A program made the position numbers and the translations under genes. DNA of 8,752 nucleotides from Fidelibacterota bacterium TCS52 (lineage in GTDB: Bacteria; Fidelibacterota; Fidelibacteria; Fidelibacterales; Fidelibacteraceae), in contig LSCC01000004.1 in the NCBI GenBank assembly GCA_001577215.1, positions 1 through 8,752 of the forward strand. Direction: 5' to 3'. Within the stretch, counting starts at the first letter, position 1, and each line of letters begins with the position of its first letter. The notes beneath the pieces are model-generated. The model was not told the DNA's origin. It searched no databases and was given only the letters and a program-made list of their open reading frames with translations. Below, piece by piece: positions 6,776 to 8,752 of this stretch.

Positions 6776-8752
6776 ATGAAAAAGTTAATGATCTTAGTTA
6801 CTTTGATTTTAGTAGCTACATTAGCATTCGGCCAAACTTGGACACTGGAAAAAGAGGAGACAGACATTGAAAATGTTATGACTTCTTACTTTTTTGATGC
6901 CGATACCGGTTTGGTAGTACTTGATGATAGTCAAGTGGAAAAAACAACCGATGGCGGTGCAACTTGGACAACTTTAAAAGCTTGTGATGGTACCGATTGG
7001 AATGCAATTGAATTTGTTGATGCTGAAATCGGATATGCTGGTGGTGATGATGGTTTTATTTATAAAACAACTGATGGTGGTGCAAATTGGACAGAAGTTG
7101 GTGATACGGCAAATTATACTGAAGACATAACAGGAATTTCTGTTATTGATGCAAACACAGTTTATTGTTCCGGAAAAGATACACTTGTATTGAAAACAGT
7201 AGATAGTGGAACAAATTGGGAATATCAAACTAGTGATGATGCTGAAGGATCATTTAAAGGCGAAGATCTTGATGGAGGAATTGTTTTTACCGATGTAAAT
7301 AATGGCGTAGTAATTACTGATGCAAATGAAGGATTTACTTGGTACACAACTGATGGTGGTACTACCTGGAATTTTAAAGAGATAGCAAGTTTATTCCCTC
7401 AAGGGACAATTAGTAAAAGATTATATGATGTTTCAGCGGGTGGCTCTACTATTGCAGTTGTAGGATATCATAATACAGTTTTTGTTTCTACAGATGGTGG
7501 AGCAAATTATACTTTAGCAAGTGATGTTGAGTATGGATATAAATATTTTGAATGTGTTGATGTTATTGATGATAATAATATAATTGCAGGTGGAAAACAT
7601 ATAATAAAAACAACTGACGGTGGAGCTAATTGGGATACACTTGCTGTTGGCTCTGGTGAAGATGTTAGTTTAATTAGTTATGTTGATGCAAGTAATGGTT
7701 TTATTTTTAGTGATAGTTATCAATGGGCTAAGACAACTAATGGAACTGATTTTACAACGATTTCTGATTGGCCACAATTAAGGTTTTTAAGTATTGATGC
7801 TATTACAGATAATAAAATGGTAGCAAGTACTTGGGGTTGTGGAGATTTAACAGAATCAGCTGATGGCGGTGCAACTTGGTCACATCCAACCAATATAAAA
7901 ACAAATTCACATAATGATATCTGGGAAATTGAATTTTACGATGCAAATAATGGTTTATTAGCTGGTGATTATGGACATATTTGGTTAACTTCTGATGGCG
8001 GTGCAACTTGGACAGAGACAGGTGATAATCCAATTAAGACAGATGGTGATAACATAACTGCTTCAATTTATCTTGATGCTAATAATGTATTAGTTGGTGG
8101 TGAGGATGGAAGAATATTGATATCAACTGATGCTGGTGTTAACTGGGTTGAAATCCCTTCATCTGGTACTGAAGATATACAAGATTTATGTGTAATTGAT
8201 GCAAATAGAGTAGTTGCTGTTTCAAATGACGGAGAGATGCTTTTATCAACTTCAACAATTGATAGTTTTTATGTATCACATGTTACTCCTGAAGCTCAAG
8301 ATTTAAATGCTATTACATGGAATGGAGATGTCGGAATTATTCCGGCGGATAATAAATATGTTTATATGTTAGATCTAAACTTAGGTTTAGATACATTAGA
8401 ATTAATCTATACCGCAAGTACAGGAGATGATTTGTTGGGAGCTGAGTTTATCAATCATTTTACAGCAGCAATCGTTGGAGAAGCTGGTATGATAATTTTG
8501 GGAAATGAAAATGAAATAACTGAATATACGGCTCCAACTACTGAAACTTTATATGATGTAACTTATGCAAACAATAAGTTATGGATAGTTGGAGATGGTG
8601 GTGTTATTGTTTCAGGTGATTTTGGAGCATTGAATATTACTACTGATTTATATATCAATGAATTTCTAGCGAGCAATGATTACGCAGCACAAGATGATAA
8701 TGGTGATTATGACGATTATATTGAATTATATAATGCTGGTTCTAGTCCAATT
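6776..8752 (+). CDS. Secreted Ycf48-like Asp-box propeller protein with lamin-tail domain, 3' partial
   Basis: The frame runs open for 659 codons to the right edge with no stop. It starts with a clear signal peptide, MKKLMILVTLILVATLAFG, cut before Gln20. Ten Asp boxes begin near residues 57, 98, 141, 191, 238, 279, 320 (degenerate, KTTNGTDF), 361, 405 and 450, most as TTDGGATW or close variants. Each follows a strand of the type VDAEIGYAGGDDGFIYK, typical of Ycf48/HCF136-like propellers. Residues ~485-620 continue with propeller-like, box-less blades (WNGDVGIIPADN, WIVGDGGVIVSGDFG). From ~625 a lamin-tail domain begins (LYINEFLASND, DDYIELYNAG) and is cut by the window. In related FCB proteins more domains and often a T9SS sorting domain follow, but this cannot be seen here. 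Ycf48 itself works in photosystem II assembly; that role does not transfer to a multidomain secreted protein of this kind. A binding or structural role at the cell surface or outside the cell is inferred. It lies 97 bases after the first propeller gene, with its own likely promoter. Confidence 0.88.
   Translation, partial: MKKLMILVTLILVATLAFGQTWTLEKEETDIENVMTSYFFDADTGLVVLDDSQVEKTTDGGATWTTLKACDGTDWNAIEFVDAEIGYAGGDDGFIYKTTDGGANWTEVGDTANYTEDITGISVIDANTVYCSGKDTLVLKTVDSGTNWEYQTSDDAEGSFKGEDLDGGIVFTDVNNGVVITDANEGFTWYTTDGGTTWNFKEIASLFPQGTISKRLYDVSAGGSTIAVVGYHNTVFVSTDGGANYTLASDVEYGYKYFECVDVIDDNNIIAGGKHIIKTTDGGANWDTLAVGSGEDVSLISYVDASNGFIFSDSYQWAKTTNGTDFTTISDWPQLRFLSIDAITDNKMVASTWGCGDLTESADGGATWSHPTNIKTNSHNDIWEIEFYDANNGLLAGDYGHIWLTSDGGATWTETGDNPIKTDGDNITASIYLDANNVLVGGEDGRILISTDAGVNWVEIPSSGTEDIQDLCVIDANRVVAVSNDGEMLLSTSTIDSFYVSHVTPEAQDLNAITWNGDVGIIPADNKYVYMLDLNLGLDTLELIYTASTGDDLLGAEFINHFTAAIVGEAGMIILGNENEITEYTAPTTETLYDVTYANNKLWIVGDGGVIVSGDFGALNITTDLYINEFLASNDYAAQDDNGDYDDYIELYNAGSSPI
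6944..8146 (+). repeat. Asp-box repeat array within the second propeller gene
   Basis: Ten copies of the eight-residue Asp box start at 6944, 7067, 7196, 7346, 7487, 7610, 7733, 7856, 7988 and 8123, so spacing is 111-150 bases (37-50 residues), about one propeller blade each. Three copies are identical over 18 bases, GATGGCGGTGCAACTTGG, at 6950-6967, 7862-7879 and 7994-8011. The GGC codon for glycine in these copies differs from the GGT used in most others. The repeat is a protein-structural one, not a mobile or CRISPR repeat. Confidence 0.85.

Noticed and set aside
6974..7228. Cys-rich open frame on the minus strand (84 residues)
   Set aside because: It mirrors the repeat-rich coding strand of the second propeller gene; composition follows the complement of Asp-box codons, with no ribosome site or promoter seen.
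7803..8033. Minus-strand open frame inside the second propeller gene
   Set aside because: His/Leu-rich shadow of the sense frame, covering two of the Asp-box repeats; no start signals.
6944..8146. Regularly spaced repeats as a CRISPR-like or minisatellite array
   Set aside because: Spacing varies in multiples of three, the frame is intact through all copies, and the conserved part is a protein motif, so the periodicity comes from propeller blades.
6776..8752. Photosystem II assembly role from Ycf48 similarity
   Set aside because: The resemblance is the common propeller repeat. Ten boxes plus a lamin-tail domain in a secreted protein differ from Ycf48, and nothing photosynthetic is near.

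Overview
The window looks like an accessory cell-surface region of a bacterium in the FCB group (Fibrobacterota-Chlorobiota-Bacteroidota and relatives such as Ignavibacteria, Cloacimonadota or Marinimicrobia). Three things point there. The large third gene ends in a type IX secretion (T9SS) type-A sorting domain with an NYPNPFN motif. The first two genes match families I know from Bacteroidota (DUF4876 and, less surely, DUF6850). The DNA is strongly AT-rich. Several starts have readable Shine-Dalgarno sequences, above all AGGAGG before the last gene. Classical Bacteroidia rarely use these, so a deeper FCB lineage is somewhat more likely. The phylum is an inference, not a proof.

The layout is four genes, all on the + strand. 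(1) 2-1042 is a lipoprotein cut by the left edge. Reading continues upstream of the first ATG at 47 into a Gly-Cys lipobox, and the body is a small Ig-like carrier domain followed by a lamin-tail-like DUF4876 domain. (2) 1081-2529 is a predicted outer-membrane beta-barrel. (3) 2578-6678 is a very large secreted Asp-box (BNR/sortilin-like) beta-propeller protein with a roughly 200-residue domain inserted between propeller halves, an Ig-like and a jelly-roll-like tail, and the T9SS sorting domain. Genes 1-3 are 38 and 48 bases apart and probably form one operon that starts outside the window. (4) After a 97-base gap with a plausible promoter and a strong ribosome binding site comes 6776-8752, a second secreted Asp-box propeller protein with ten repeats. 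It enters a lamin-tail domain just before the right edge cuts it.

Read together, these are export and surface-display proteins: a lipoprotein and a barrel that may sit together in the outer membrane, and two propeller proteins that are exported, at least one through T9SS. No enzyme active site, RNA gene, mobile element or CRISPR array is visible. The ligand and purpose of the set cannot be read from the sequence. The candidate for something little described is the tight linkage of the DUF4876-like lipoprotein and barrel pair to a T9SS-exported propeller.
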